A stretch of DNA of 64,000 nucleotides from Methylocella sp. (lineage in GTDB: Bacteria > Pseudomonadota > Alphaproteobacteria > Rhizobiales > Beijerinckiaceae). Below, in pieces: positions 27,157-35,941 of the stretch. The stretch covers positions 1,158,501-1,222,500 of the forward strand of contig JBBCGG010000001.1 of assembly GCA_037200525.1 (NCBI GenBank), given 5' to 3'. Numbering within the stretch: the first letter of the stretch is position 1; every line of letters starts with the position of its first letter. The position numbers were made by a program, and so were the translations under genes. The notes beneath the pieces were generated by a model, which was not told where the DNA came from, ran no database searches, and worked only from the letters and a program-made list of their open reading frames with translations.

Positions 27157-28017
27157 ATGCGCAAACCGCTCATTCTTTTGATATGCTTGGCGCAATTGCC
27201 TAGCGCGGCGTTCGTCGCTCAAGCTTTCGCCGACGACAAACGGCCGGGCGGCCTCCCGGGCGATTGGCGCACGCTCGGCGATGGTAAGACGCCAGAGCAA
27301 TCGCCTCCGCGGCCTTTCGATTTTGGCCTCGATGGCTTGGTCCAGTCTCCCCGCCTCGCGCCCGGCCTCGGACAAAAGAGATTGGAGCAAGGCGAGCGCA
27401 AAACGGCGCCGGGCGCTCCAAGCGGAGCGTCGAATTCAGCCAATGATGCATCCGCCGCGCAAGCTGCCAAAGCCAGGGTCCGCGCCGAAAACCTCAAGAA
27501 AGCGATGGCCCCAAGGCCAGACCCCGCCGCGCTGCGCCAGCGCGCGCTTGATGAACTGTTCAAACAGCTGCGCGCCGCAACCGATCCGCGGGAGGCGAGG
27601 GATGTTGCGCAGGCTGTAGAGCGGGTATGGCTGCAATCCCAGTCCGATACAGCCAATTTGCTCATGCAGCGCGCGTTACTTTCGATTCGGAGCCAGGATT
27701 ATCCTGTGGCGCTTTCGCTGCTCGATAAAATTCTGGATCTGGAGCCGGGCTGGGCGGAGGCTTGGAATCAGCGCGCGACCATCCGGTTTCTAACAGATGA
27801 CCCGGATGGCTCCATGGCCGACATCGATCAGGTGATCAAACTGGAGCCGCGTCATTTCGGGGCGCTGGCTGGGATGGGCATGATCTTGCAGCGCGCCGGA
27901 TTCGACAAAAGGGCGTTGGAGGTCTTCAACAAATCGCTCGAAATTTACCCTGAGCAGCCGGATGTCAAAGAGACGGTCGAGAAGCTTACTCTCGACGTCG
28001 AAGGCCGCGACCTCTGA
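27157..28017 (+). CDS. Periplasmic TPR protein
   Basis: 286 residues with a signal peptide (MRKPLILLICLAQLPSAAF, cleavage after AQAFA). A proline/glycine-rich linker runs to about residue 105, and three to four tetratricopeptide repeats follow in the C-terminal half (RALLSIRSQDYPVALSLLDKI, WAEAWNQRATIRFL, FGALAGMGMILQRAGF). TPRs are protein-binding scaffolds. No partner can be deduced; an envelope-biogenesis role is possible given the L,D-transpeptidase encoded convergently downstream. Confidence 0.8.
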   Translation: MRKPLILLICLAQLPSAAFVAQAFADDKRPGGLPGDWRTLGDGKTPEQSPPRPFDFGLDGLVQSPRLAPGLGQKRLEQGERKTAPGAPSGASNSANDASAAQAAKARVRAENLKKAMAPRPDPAALRQRALDELFKQLRAATDPREARDVAQAVERVWLQSQSDTANLLMQRALLSIRSQDYPVALSLLDKILDLEPGWAEAWNQRATIRFLTDDPDGSMADIDQVIKLEPRHFGALAGMGMILQRAGFDKRALEVFNKSLEIYPEQPDVKETVEKLTLDVEGRDL

Positions 28018-28077
28018 GAATGCCGCCTGAGCGCGCGCCGCCTCAATGTGGAGGCCGCCCTGCAGCCTCCGGTAAAT

Positions 28078-28716
28078 CTATTGATTCTGAGACCAGCCGT
28101 CGTCCCACATTGGCGATGGCAGAACGGGATGCATGATCCGCCAAGCTCTGGCGGAAATCGCCGAGCGCCGCATCGGCGCGTAGGCGAGCGGCTCGCGCGA
28201 GCGCCATGACCATGCTGTTGCATAGCTCTCTTCGATGTTGCGCTGGTGGCGGGCGTAGACCCCGCGCCGGCGTTCCGACCTTGCATAATGAGCGCTGTGT
28301 GGCGGGACGCCGGAAATCGAAATGTCGGCGCCTTCCGCCTGCACCATGCCATACAGCAGCGCGGCGTTGCCGGGAGCAAGACGAATGCATCCGTGTGAAG
28401 CAGGGCGGCCGAGATCGGCAGTCGAATAGGTGCCGTGAATTGCATAGCCGCCGTTGAAAAAGATCGAATAGGGCATTGGCGACATATGATACTTGTGCGA
28501 ATAGTGCATTCGCTGCAATTGACTTGGCCGAAAATGCCCGCGCGGAGTCGCATAACCTGATCGCGCCGTCGAGACGGGCCAATCATAACTGGCGCCCTCG
28601 GCGTTCACATGCATCGTTTGCGAGCTGAGATCAATGGCGATATAAACCCTCGCCTCGGCTTGCGTCGCGGACAATAGACCGCATCCAATAGCGCAGATAC
28701 CGACGATCTTACGCAT
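28078..28716 (-). CDS. L,D-transpeptidase (YkuD domain)
   Basis: 212 residues from ATG 28716 (GGGAGG ribosome site) with a short signal peptide. The YkuD domain follows directly (VYIAIDLSSQTMHVN), and the catalytic stretch is HGTYSTADLGRPASHGCIRL, with His, Gly and the nucleophilic Cys of the HxxxxxxxxxxxSHGC(I/V)R signature. It makes 3-3 crosslinks in peptidoglycan or attaches proteins to it. The last 80 residues (ARSERRRGVYARHQRN...) are a basic extension without recognisable fold. A second family member is at 48944. Confidence 0.92.
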   Translation of the reverse strand: MRKIVGICAIGCGLLSATQAEARVYIAIDLSSQTMHVNAEGASYDWPVSTARSGYATPRGHFRPSQLQRMHYSHKYHMSPMPYSIFFNGGYAIHGTYSTADLGRPASHGCIRLAPGNAALLYGMVQAEGADISISGVPPHSAHYARSERRRGVYARHQRNIEESYATAWSWRSREPLAYAPMRRSAISARAWRIMHPVLPSPMWDDGWSQNQ

Positions 28717-28942
28717 CGCGAGCCTCCCGGCGGGGCTGGCCATGCCAGCCGCTAAGACGGTCTCACCTTATTACATTACCGTAAATCTTAAAGTTTCATT
28801 AAGGTTAACGCAGCTTTTTCTGCGTTGCGATAGGTAATGATTTGCCACAGCGCCCGGCTCCAATCAGTCGCCTATACTGACGGTTATAGCGGCGCCTTCG
28901 CTTTGCATTCAGCCGCAGCGGAACCTGTTAAGAGGAGCCTTG

Positions 28943-30085
28943 ATGGATATTCTGCGCGGCGCTCTCGGCCTCATTGCGCTTCTCGGCCTAGCTTGGTTAA
29001 TCAGCGAAGACCGTCGCCATCTGCGCTTGCGCATCGTTTGCGCCGCCCTCGCGCTGCAAATCGGCCTGGCGCTGCTGCTGCTCAAATTTCCGCCCGCCGC
29101 CGCGTTTTTCTTCTCGTTGAACGCGGCGGTCCTGGCCTTGCAGACAGCGACCGACGCCGGGACCTCTTTTGTGTTCGGCTATCTCGGCGGCGGCCCGGCG
29201 CCTTTCGCGGAGACGGAGCCTAGCGCCAGTTTCATTCTCGCCTTTCGCGCCTTTCCGCTGGTGCTGGTCATCAGCGCCCTGGCGTCGCTCCTGCTCTATT
29301 TCGGAATTCTTCAGCGCATCGTCGGCGCCCTCGCGTTCGCGCTGCGCCATACGCTCGGCGTCGGCGGCGCGCTCGGTCTTGGCGCCGCGGTGCACATTTT
29401 CGTTGGCATGATCGAAGCGCCGCTACTGGTGCGGCCCTACCTGAAAACCATGTCGCGCGGCGAGTTGTTCGCCCTCATGGCTTGCGGCATGGCCGGGATC
29501 GCCGGCACTGTGATGGTCATCTACGCCGCCTTGCTTCGTCCGGTCATTCCGGATTCGCTCGGCCATATTCTCATCGCCTCGATCATCTCGACGCCAGCGG
29601 CGCTCGCCGTCGCCGCCATCATGGTTCCGTTTGATCAGAGCGCAGGCAAGGCCGCGCGCCTCGAACTGGTCGATCCCCCCTCGACCGCCATGGAAGCCAT
29701 CGCTCGCGGCGTCCACGACGGCATCGGGATAGTCGCCAATATCATATTCGGATTTCAGCCGATCATGTGGCTGATAGGGATTCCGTGGGCCGAGACGGCT
29801 ACGGCGGCGACGCTGATGGGTGCGAAAACCGTCCTTAACGAATTCGTCGCCTATATCGATTTATCGCGCCTGCCGACGGAGGCTTTGAGCGTGCGCTCAA
29901 AACTGATCATGACATACGCGCTCTGCGGCTTCGCCAATTTCGGCAGTCTTGGCATCATGATCGGCGGCCTCACCGCCATGGCGCCTGAGCGCAAACACGA
30001 CATTGTGGCCCTGGGCTTCCGTTCGATCATCGCCGGGACGCTGGCGACGTGTATGAGCGGCGCCGTCGTCGGCATGCTGATCTAA
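28943..30085 (+). CDS. nupC: NupC family concentrative nucleoside transporter
   Basis: 380 residues with eight to ten membrane helices. It has an N-terminal helical gate domain (LLLKFPPAAAFFFSLN), the central gating motif GMIEAPLLVRPYL and the C-terminal NEFVAYIDL and CGFANFGSLGIMIGG blocks that bind the nucleoside and cation. It imports nucleosides with H+ or Na+. The ATG at 28943 follows AGAGGAG. The cytidine deaminase gene that could use the imported cytidine lies at 33 kb but is frameshifted. Confidence 0.93.
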   Translation: MDILRGALGLIALLGLAWLISEDRRHLRLRIVCAALALQIGLALLLLKFPPAAAFFFSLNAAVLALQTATDAGTSFVFGYLGGGPAPFAETEPSASFILAFRAFPLVLVISALASLLLYFGILQRIVGALAFALRHTLGVGGALGLGAAVHIFVGMIEAPLLVRPYLKTMSRGELFALMACGMAGIAGTVMVIYAALLRPVIPDSLGHILIASIISTPAALAVAAIMVPFDQSAGKAARLELVDPPSTAMEAIARGVHDGIGIVANIIFGFQPIMWLIGIPWAETATAATLMGAKTVLNEFVAYIDLSRLPTEALSVRSKLIMTYALCGFANFGSLGIMIGGLTAMAPERKHDIVALGFRSIIAGTLATCMSGAVVGMLI

Positions 30086-30092
30086 TCGCGCC

Positions 30093-31511
30093 CTACAAAA
30101 ACAACCAGGTAACAAGCGCAAAGAGCGGCAGCAGGATCGCGCCGGACCACAGCATGTAAGGGAAGAAACCCGGCATGCTGACGCCGGCGTTGCGGGCGAT
30201 TGCGTAGACCATGAAATTCGGCGCGTTGCCGACATAGGTATTGGCCCCCATGAACACCGCGCCGAGCGAAATCGCCGCCAGCGTATGGCTGAGCGGACCC
30301 ATCAGCGATGCCGGCTCGCCGCCGGCGAGCTCAAAGAACACGAGATAAGTCGGCGCATTATCAAGAAAGGACGACAGCAATCCTGTCGCCCAAAAATAGA
30401 CCGGATTGTTCGGCGAGCCGTCCGCGTGCTCGAGAAGCGCGATGATTTCGGAAAACGCTCCATTCCTTCCGGCCTGGAGCATTGCCATAACCGGGATGAT
30501 GCATATGAAAATGCCGGCGAAGAGATAGGCGACTTCGCGGATCGGCTCCCATTCGAAGCCGTTTTCCGCGCGGACCTTTTTATCGGTCAAGGCCAACGAG
30601 GTGAGGCCGACGCCGATCATCGCAACCTCGCGCACGAGGCTTTGCAGTTCGATCTTTGTCCCGAGCAGATCGAAGCTTATGCCCGGGCGCCAAACCCCGC
30701 TGGCGACAATGGCGGCGATCGCCGCCCCGATCAGCGCAATATTGATGAGGCCGGCGACGCGCAGATCGCAGCCTTCAGCCTGCGCGATTGCGGGCTTTGC
30801 TTCGCGCCGGCAAAAATAGGCGTCAATGAGGAAAAACAGCAGGAGCAAGACGCCGGCCGTAAATAATGTCTCGCGCCAAAGCGTTCGCAATGTCCAGAAA
30901 AAATCGACGCCGTGCAGAAAGCCAAGAAACAGCGGCGGATCGCCGAGGGGCGTCAACGCCCCGCCGATATTCGACACGAGAAAGATAAAAAACACCACGA
31001 CATGCGCATTGAAGCGCCGCCCTGCGTTGGCGCGAATGAGCGGCCGGATCAGGACCATCGAGGCCCCCGTGGTGCCGATAAGGTTCGCTATCGTCGCGCC
31101 CAAAGCAAGGATCGCGGTATTGACGAGCGGCGATCCGGCGAGCCTGCCGGTAACGGCGATGCCGCCCGCTGCGGTGAACAGCGCGAACAGCATGAGAATA
31201 AAGGGCGCATAGTCGAGCGCCATATTGTGGAAGAGAGCGTGGAGCGTCGCGGGAAACCCCGCAACGGCTGCGAGTCCGGCGAGCGCCAGCAACGCCCAGA
31301 ACGCGGCGGCCTTGGCGTAGTGAATATGCCACCATTGCTTGACGAGAAGGGGCCCAAGGGCAATCGACAGCAATATCCCGACGAAAGGCAGCGCCAGCGG
31401 CAGGGGTAGTTTTGAGCCGTCAAGTCCGGCGGCCGCAGCCGGCAAGGAAGCCAGGGCAAAGCAGGCGAGGGCTATAATCGCGGTCGCGGCCGCGCGCCTA
31501 AAAGCCGTCAT
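30093..31511 (-). CDS. Sodium:proton antiporter, NhaD/citrate-transporter superfamily
   Basis: 472 residues and about twelve to thirteen helices after a signal-like first helix. Characteristic blocks are ANLIGTTGASMVLIRPLI, SNIGGALTPLGDPPLFLGF and, near the end, FLDNAPTYLVFFELAGG and GANTYVGNAPNFM, matching NhaD-type Na+/H+ antiporters of the ion-transporter (ArsB/DASS) superfamily. The ATG at 31511 follows GAGGCGAC. It is convergent with nupC, ending eight bases from it. Confidence 0.88.
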   Translation of the reverse strand: MTAFRRAAATAIIALACFALASLPAAAAGLDGSKLPLPLALPFVGILLSIALGPLLVKQWWHIHYAKAAAFWALLALAGLAAVAGFPATLHALFHNMALDYAPFILMLFALFTAAGGIAVTGRLAGSPLVNTAILALGATIANLIGTTGASMVLIRPLIRANAGRRFNAHVVVFFIFLVSNIGGALTPLGDPPLFLGFLHGVDFFWTLRTLWRETLFTAGVLLLLFFLIDAYFCRREAKPAIAQAEGCDLRVAGLINIALIGAAIAAIVASGVWRPGISFDLLGTKIELQSLVREVAMIGVGLTSLALTDKKVRAENGFEWEPIREVAYLFAGIFICIIPVMAMLQAGRNGAFSEIIALLEHADGSPNNPVYFWATGLLSSFLDNAPTYLVFFELAGGEPASLMGPLSHTLAAISLGAVFMGANTYVGNAPNFMVYAIARNAGVSMPGFFPYMLWSGAILLPLFALVTWLFL

Positions 31512-31766
31512 GTCGCCTCGACAAATTCCCACTAACGGCCAAGATCAAGGGTAGTTTTACGGGCGGCCGCGAGACGCCGCAAGCTCCGGCTTGTTTAAAG
31601 CCTGACGGCTCGCCCCGCTACCTCGTACGCCTTGATCTTGGCCGCAGACGTGCTAAGGCGCCGCGTTTACAGAGCATCAATTCCGGCGTTGTGACGCTGA
31701 AGCCAGCCTAGCGCTGCGCTGCGCGCGGATGCCTGAAGATCCAAATCGGCCTTGGGGAATTGGTTT

Positions 31767-32420
31767 ATGAGCCAAGAATTCACTTTGTTTCTGAGCACAT
31801 TTGCGACGCTTCTCGCGATCATCAACCCGCTGGAGGCCCTACCGGTTTTTCTCAGGCTTCTGCTCGGCAAGAGCCCGGAAGAACATGCGGCGGTCGCACG
31901 CCAATCCTGCCTTTATGCTTTGCTGTTGATGCTGTTCTTTCTGCTGTTCGGCACATTGATCCTGCGGTTTTTCGGGGTGCCCTTGAGCATGGTGCGCATC
32001 GTCGGCGGCATCATCCTGATGAAAATCGGCTTCGAGCTTTTCGCGCCTTCGCCCTCTTCATCGATCATCCCGCCGGAAGGCGCGCAGAGCGACTCCAACA
32101 TCGCATTCGTGCCGCTCGCCATGCCGATCATGTTCGGTCCAGGCGCGATCGCGACCATCCTCGGCATGGCTGCGTTCGTCAAGAAGGCCCAATCCGAGAC
32201 CTCCGCCTTCGCGGCCATTGTCAGCGCGATTGTGGCCACTATGCTCGTTAACTATTTATGTCTGGCCTATGCGGGTTCGTTGGTTTCGCGCTTGGGGTAC
32301 ATGGGCATTGGCGCGATTACCCGCATAGTCGGCTTCTTCGTGTCGGCCATTGGCGTGGCCTTGATCTTCGATGGGATCATCGAGGCCCTGCAGACGCATG
32401 GACTAACAATGCTGCATTGA
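31767..32420 (+). CDS. MarC family integral membrane protein
   Basis: 217 residues with six helices and the family pattern LLAIINPLEALPVFL in helix 1, PLAMPIMFGPGAIATILGM in the middle and RIVGFFVSAIGVALIFDGI at the end. MarC/YhcE-type proteins have no confirmed transport substrate; the earlier link to multiple antibiotic resistance was not upheld. The ATG at 31767 gives the standard length. Confidence 0.9.
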   Translation: MSQEFTLFLSTFATLLAIINPLEALPVFLRLLLGKSPEEHAAVARQSCLYALLLMLFFLLFGTLILRFFGVPLSMVRIVGGIILMKIGFELFAPSPSSSIIPPEGAQSDSNIAFVPLAMPIMFGPGAIATILGMAAFVKKAQSETSAFAAIVSAIVATMLVNYLCLAYAGSLVSRLGYMGIGAITRIVGFFVSAIGVALIFDGIIEALQTHGLTMLH

Positions 32421-32645
32421 TCCTGTGTTAATCGCTCAAGCCGCAGCTTGTGAACTTGCGGATGGCAGCCGACTGGAGCGGTTCTGCAAGGTTCGATCGG
32501 CGACCAGCGACAGGCCAGCGTCTTGAGCTATGCCTTGCTCGCTATAAAAAACATCGTTTCTGACGCGAACTTGAAAGTTTCTTCGAAACCTTTACCGGCG
32601 CCAAACATTCCATAAGGAGCAGTCGATTTCAGGGAGAGTAGAGCA

Positions 32646-32936
32646 ATGAGCGCAGTTGAGACGACGAAGAAAGCGATGTCGACCCGCGGGTTTGCCTCGA
32701 TGGATCCTGAGAAACAGCGGGCGATCGCACGTAAGGGCGGCGAAAGCGTTCCGCATGAAAAGCGCAGCTTTTCACAAAATCCAGGTCTAGCAGCTGAAGC
32801 TGGACGCAAGGGTGGACAGAGCGTCAACCCCAACAAGCGCAGCTTCTCGCGTAATCACACGCTAGCGTCCGAGGCTGGCCGTAAAGGCGGGCACGCCTCT
32901 CACGGCGGCCCGAAAAAAACCTTGGCGACCGAATGA
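32646..32936 (+). CDS. KGG-repeat stress protein
   Basis: 96 residues, hydrophilic, with three copies of the KGG motif (ARKGGESV, GRKGGQSV, GRKGGHAS). Two of them lie inside near-identical 22-residue units KRSFS-N-LA-EAGRKGG. It matches the stress-induced KGG / con-10 family (E. coli GsiB-like), small disordered proteins made in stationary phase or desiccation. A good AGGGAGAG ribosome site and a strong terminator frame the gene as a single unit. Expression under a general stress sigma factor is likely, but I cannot point to a clear promoter. Confidence 0.92.
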   Translation: MSAVETTKKAMSTRGFASMDPEKQRAIARKGGESVPHEKRSFSQNPGLAAEAGRKGGQSVNPNKRSFSRNHTLASEAGRKGGHASHGGPKKTLATE

Positions 32937-32967
32937 TCGGAGAATTCCGCAATCGTCGCGGCGGATT

Positions 32968-32997
32968 CGGCAGCGTGTAATGCGCTGCCGTTTTTTT
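32968..32997 (+). terminator. Rho-independent terminator of the KGG gene
   Basis: CGGCAGCG / CGCTGCCG with a seven-base loop, followed by seven T residues, 32 bases after the stop codon. Confidence 0.9.
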
Positions 32998-33028
32998 GCC
33001 GGGATGTTTGAGGGCCGACGCGGAAAAC

Positions 33029-33437
33029 ATGAAAACGATTGAGCTGCTGTTTTCGGCGGCGGTGGCTGCCCGCGCGCAAGCTTACGCGCCTTATTCCGGT
33101 TTTTCCGTGGGAGCGGCGCTTCGCACGCCTTCCGGGGCAATTTTCTCCGGGGCGAATGTCGAGAATGCAGCCTATCCGGTTGGCATATGCGCGGAAGCGG
33201 CGGCAATCGCCGCAATGGTGGTCGCCGGCGAGCGGCAGATCGCTGAAATTCTGATTATCGGCGAAGGCGCGGCTTTGGTGACGCCCTGCGGAGCCTGTCG
33301 GCAGCGCATATTTGAATTCGCCAGCGAGGGGCGCACGGATTCATGTCGCCGTGCCGGATGGCGTCCGCGCCGAGTTCACGATCGAGGCGCTGTTGCCGCA
33401 CGCTTTTGGCCCAAACATCGAGAAACTGCCGAGTTAA
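33029..33437 (+). pseudogene. cdd: Cytidine deaminase, frameshifted in a G run
   Basis: The first 101 residues read normally, with the zinc-site motifs ANVENAAYPVGICAEAAAI (catalytic Glu and first Cys) and TPCGACRQRIFEF (two Cys). After EG at GGGG (33328-33331) the original frame goes on to unrelated sequence, while the +1 frame continues with ARIHVAVPDGVRAEFTIEAL and LLPHAFGP to a stop at 33435. Removing one G restores an intact protein of about 135 residues. All zinc ligands lie before the break, but the C-terminal part is needed for tetramer packing in this family. It is either a true mutation or a homopolymer sequencing error. Confidence 0.85.
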
Positions 33438-33492
33438 GCAGAAATCTCAAAACCGGCTTCGGGCGAAGGCTACTTAAAATAACAATATAGTT

Positions 33493-33523
33493 GCTTGATC
33501 AATTCAATTTGAATCGATCAAGC
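33493..33523. repeat. 31-base near-perfect palindrome
   Basis: Arms of 15 bases, beginning GCTTGATC and ending GATCAAGC, with one mismatched pair and a single central base. It is AT-rich and lies between the convergent cdd and cold-shock genes. It could be a bidirectional terminator or a protein-binding site. Confidence 0.65.
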
Positions 33524-33551
33524 TCCCGCGCCCGGTCACGGCGCGGGCGAT

Positions 33552-33579
33552 AAAAAGCCCCGGCGTTTCTGCCAGGGCT
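33552..33579 (-). terminator. Rho-independent terminator of the cold-shock gene
   Basis: On the minus strand AGCCCTGGC-AGAAAC-GCCGGGGCT (nine pairs with one G-U) followed by TTTTT, 20 bases downstream of the stop codon. Confidence 0.85.
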
Positions 33580-33599
33580 CTGCGAGGATATTGCGTGCC

Positions 33600-33809
33600 T
33601 TAAGCTGCGCGAAGATTTCCTGCCGAAGATTTGCCGGTTCGCTTATCGGCAATTACTTCGTAGTTGATCTTCTGGCCTTCTTGCAGGTGACGCATCCCAG
33701 ATTGTTCCACAGCGCTGATGTGGACGAATACGTCCTTGCCGCCATCATCTGGCTGTATGAAGCCGTATCCTTTGTCCGGATTAAACCACTTCACAGTTCC
33801 CGTCGTCAT
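33600..33809 (-). CDS. Cold-shock protein (CspA family)
   Basis: A 69-residue single cold-shock domain with RNP1 KGYGFIQ and RNP2 VFVHIS. It binds single-stranded nucleic acid and melts RNA structure. The start is preceded by AAGGATATA. A 430-base region without genes lies upstream and may include a long 5' leader, as is usual for cold-shock mRNAs. Confidence 0.95.
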   Translation of the reverse strand: MTTGTVKWFNPDKGYGFIQPDDGGKDVFVHISAVEQSGMRHLQEGQKINYEVIADKRTGKSSAGNLRAA

Positions 33810-34238
33810 ATAGTATATCCTTAGAATCGTAAAGAAACGGACGTCAATCGATGACGCCGGTGTCGCATCGTCGTTTTAAGAAGGTCGTCAGCAGGCGCAC
33901 AAAAATGCGAGGCCAAGTCGTCGGCAAAAACACGACACTTGTAATCATATGTCGAACTCGCGCTAAAAACAAGAGGCTCTGCGTCATTTTGACGAATTGC
34001 GCGAACGTTCCGCGCATGGGAACACAAAAGCCTTTGCGCCGATCCAAGAACTTCGCTCCAAGAGAAGTCGGACGGTCGACAAATTTGAACCATGCGGCGG
34101 AGTTTTCGGCGAGGTGCGCCCCGCGCAGGCGTAATTCCTGGAAATCGTTTCGATCCGGCTTCGGCCCATCAACTTGGGGTCGAACGTCCGCCCGCAAGGG
34201 TTGCGTCAAGCGGCGCGCCAATCGTCAGGTCTCCGACG
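33810..34238. other. Gene-free region upstream of the cold-shock gene
   Basis: Several short frames cross these 429 bases but none has a ribosome site or recognisable protein character. The part next to 33809 should hold the promoter and 5' leader of the cold-shock gene. Confidence 0.5.
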
Positions 34239-35144
34239 CTATAACGCGACAGGACCCAGATCGCCGATCGTCGTCGAGTTCGGCAAAAGGCCGCGCGCCC
34301 AGGCGTTGATCGAATAGTCCCGCGCGCTGCTTCCGGTAACCTCGAACAGATGATAAGCGGCGCGATTATGCCCCGCGGGCCTGATTGCCGAGGCCGACGG
34401 CGCCCCGACGACGGGGGTCGGCCGCGCAGGACCCTCAATGTAGCTGACGCCTTGTTTATGATTGTGGCCGTGGAGGATCAGCTCCGCCCCCGTGCGCCGA
34501 ATCACGTCCTCGAAATCGCGGGCGTCGCTCAATCCGCGTCCGACATTGGAGGCAACCGCGCGCGGCGGGTGATGAAGCATCACAACGCGGACCAAATCAC
34601 GCCGGGCGCATTCCAGCAGCAGCGCTTCCGTCGCCTCCAACTGCCGCTGCCCCAATCGACCCGAGGCAATGAAAAACGGCGTCGGAACGCCCGATGAAAG
34701 GCCGATGAGAGCGACTTGGCCGCGCACCCGCAGATAGGGAAACCGGCTCGCCGCGCGTGGCTCCTCCCGATCGGTCTCTCCGGTCGTCCAGGGCGCAAAG
34801 ACGCGGGCGAGGTCCGGCAGCGAGCCGCGGACGTAAGCGTCATGATTGCCGGGCACGAAACTGACGTCTGTGGCCGCGCCCAGCGTCTCGAGCCAGTGTC
34901 TCGCCAGCTGAAATTCGGCCGGCAGACCGATATTGGCGATATCGCCGGTCACGGCGATATGGTCGGGACGATGCGCTTTGACGTCGGCAATTATATGTCC
35001 GAGCGTCGCCATGTCGTGGACCCGCGAGCGCCCTCGCGTCCAGTTCAGATAGCCGGTTACGCGCTTGCCGAAGAGTTCGCGCCGGCGCGGCCGCGGCAGA
35101 GGTCCGATATGGGGGTCGGACAGATGGGCAAGAAGAAAACTCAC
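34239..35144 (-). CDS. Calcineurin-like metallophosphoesterase
   Basis: 301 residues from a GTG at 35144 (VSFLLAHLSDPHIGPL), chosen because the first beta strand of the family begins there. A longer frame reaches 35270 but its extra 42 residues look non-coding. The metal-binding blocks are in order: DPHIG, GDIANIG, VPGNHDAY, VVMLHHPP and LHGHNHKQG. Members hydrolyse phosphodiesters such as cyclic nucleotides or nucleic acids; the substrate here is unknown. Confidence 0.88.
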   Translation of the reverse strand: MSFLLAHLSDPHIGPLPRPRRRELFGKRVTGYLNWTRGRSRVHDMATLGHIIADVKAHRPDHIAVTGDIANIGLPAEFQLARHWLETLGAATDVSFVPGNHDAYVRGSLPDLARVFAPWTTGETDREEPRAASRFPYLRVRGQVALIGLSSGVPTPFFIASGRLGQRQLEATEALLLECARRDLVRVVMLHHPPRAVASNVGRGLSDARDFEDVIRRTGAELILHGHNHKQGVSYIEGPARPTPVVGAPSASAIRPAGHNRAAYHLFEVTGSSARDYSINAWARGLLPNSTTIGDLGPVAL

Positions 35145-35337
35145 AACCGCGTATTGCAGCGCGTCGCCACGCGCGTCAAGCCACGAAGACGACAATATCC
35201 ATTGAGCGCGAGGCCGAGGAGCGCGGCGCGGCTCGATAATGAGGCTAACGCGAAATGTGTGTTTTGACACATTAGGATAATGGACTTTCGAGACATATCG
35301 CCTAGCTTTTCTTTCAACAATGGGGGTTTGTTGAATT

Positions 35338-35790
35338 ATGTTGCAATTGCTCCGTGGATCGCATGAGCGGGTTGAGAAATCCGGAAGATCAGCCCGCCTC
35401 GGCGTCAGAGGCCTTCTCCTCGACGAGAAGGGACGGATTTTTCTTGTGCGACATAGATTCGTCGCTGGCTGGCAACTGCCCGGAGGCCCCGTCCAACGGA
35501 ACGAAAGCGCATTGATGGCCCTCGCCCGCGAACTTCAGGAAAGAGGCAATATCGCCATGGCCGGCGAGCCTTATTTGCATGGACTCTTTTTCAATGCGAG
35601 CGCGCGCGAGAATGTCGCATGTTACGTCGTCCGCAATTTCCGCAGCGACCCTCAGCCGGATGACTTTGACGCTGCCGCCGCTCAATCGGGATTTTTCGCG
35701 CCTGATCAACTGCCGGTGGCCCGCAGCCGGGGAACGAGCGCGCGGGTTGGTGAAGTTTTGCATGGACTGTCCGTCGCGCCGACCTGGTAG
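35338..35790 (+). CDS. Nudix-domain protein with an altered Nudix box
   Basis: 150 residues. The fold is clear: LLDEKGRIFLVRHRF, then WQLPGGPV and the Nudix helix ALARELQERGNI. In relatives of this group the helix reads RELxEEGNI, and the second Glu of EE coordinates the catalytic metal. Here that position is Arg (RELQERGN). The preceding glycine-rich loop and the first two acidic residues are kept. The enzyme may therefore be weak or inactive, or may act as a binding protein. Alternatively an older activity has been lost. Confidence 0.75.
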   Translation: MLQLLRGSHERVEKSGRSARLGVRGLLLDEKGRIFLVRHRFVAGWQLPGGPVQRNESALMALARELQERGNIAMAGEPYLHGLFFNASARENVACYVVRNFRSDPQPDDFDAAAAQSGFFAPDQLPVARSRGTSARVGEVLHGLSVAPTW

Positions 35791-35941
35791 GGCTCAGGGC
35801 GACGCCAGTTTCTGGAGGCGCGCTCGCCCGGATTAACGCCGGACGTCGGCATAAAAGTCGGGGACTTTCCGACAGTGGAATCATGCCTCAAAAAGCAGAT
35901 AAGATGGCGTGATCCTCCTGACCGAAGATGCCCTGACCGCT

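Noticed and set aside
34169-34438. Small frames around 34.2 kb
   Set aside because: They overlap the metallophosphoesterase end or lack a ribosome site; no protein character.
35145-35270. 42-residue N-terminal extension of the metallophosphoesterase
   Set aside because: Basic, low in similarity and before the first family strand; the GTG at 35144 gives the usual start.
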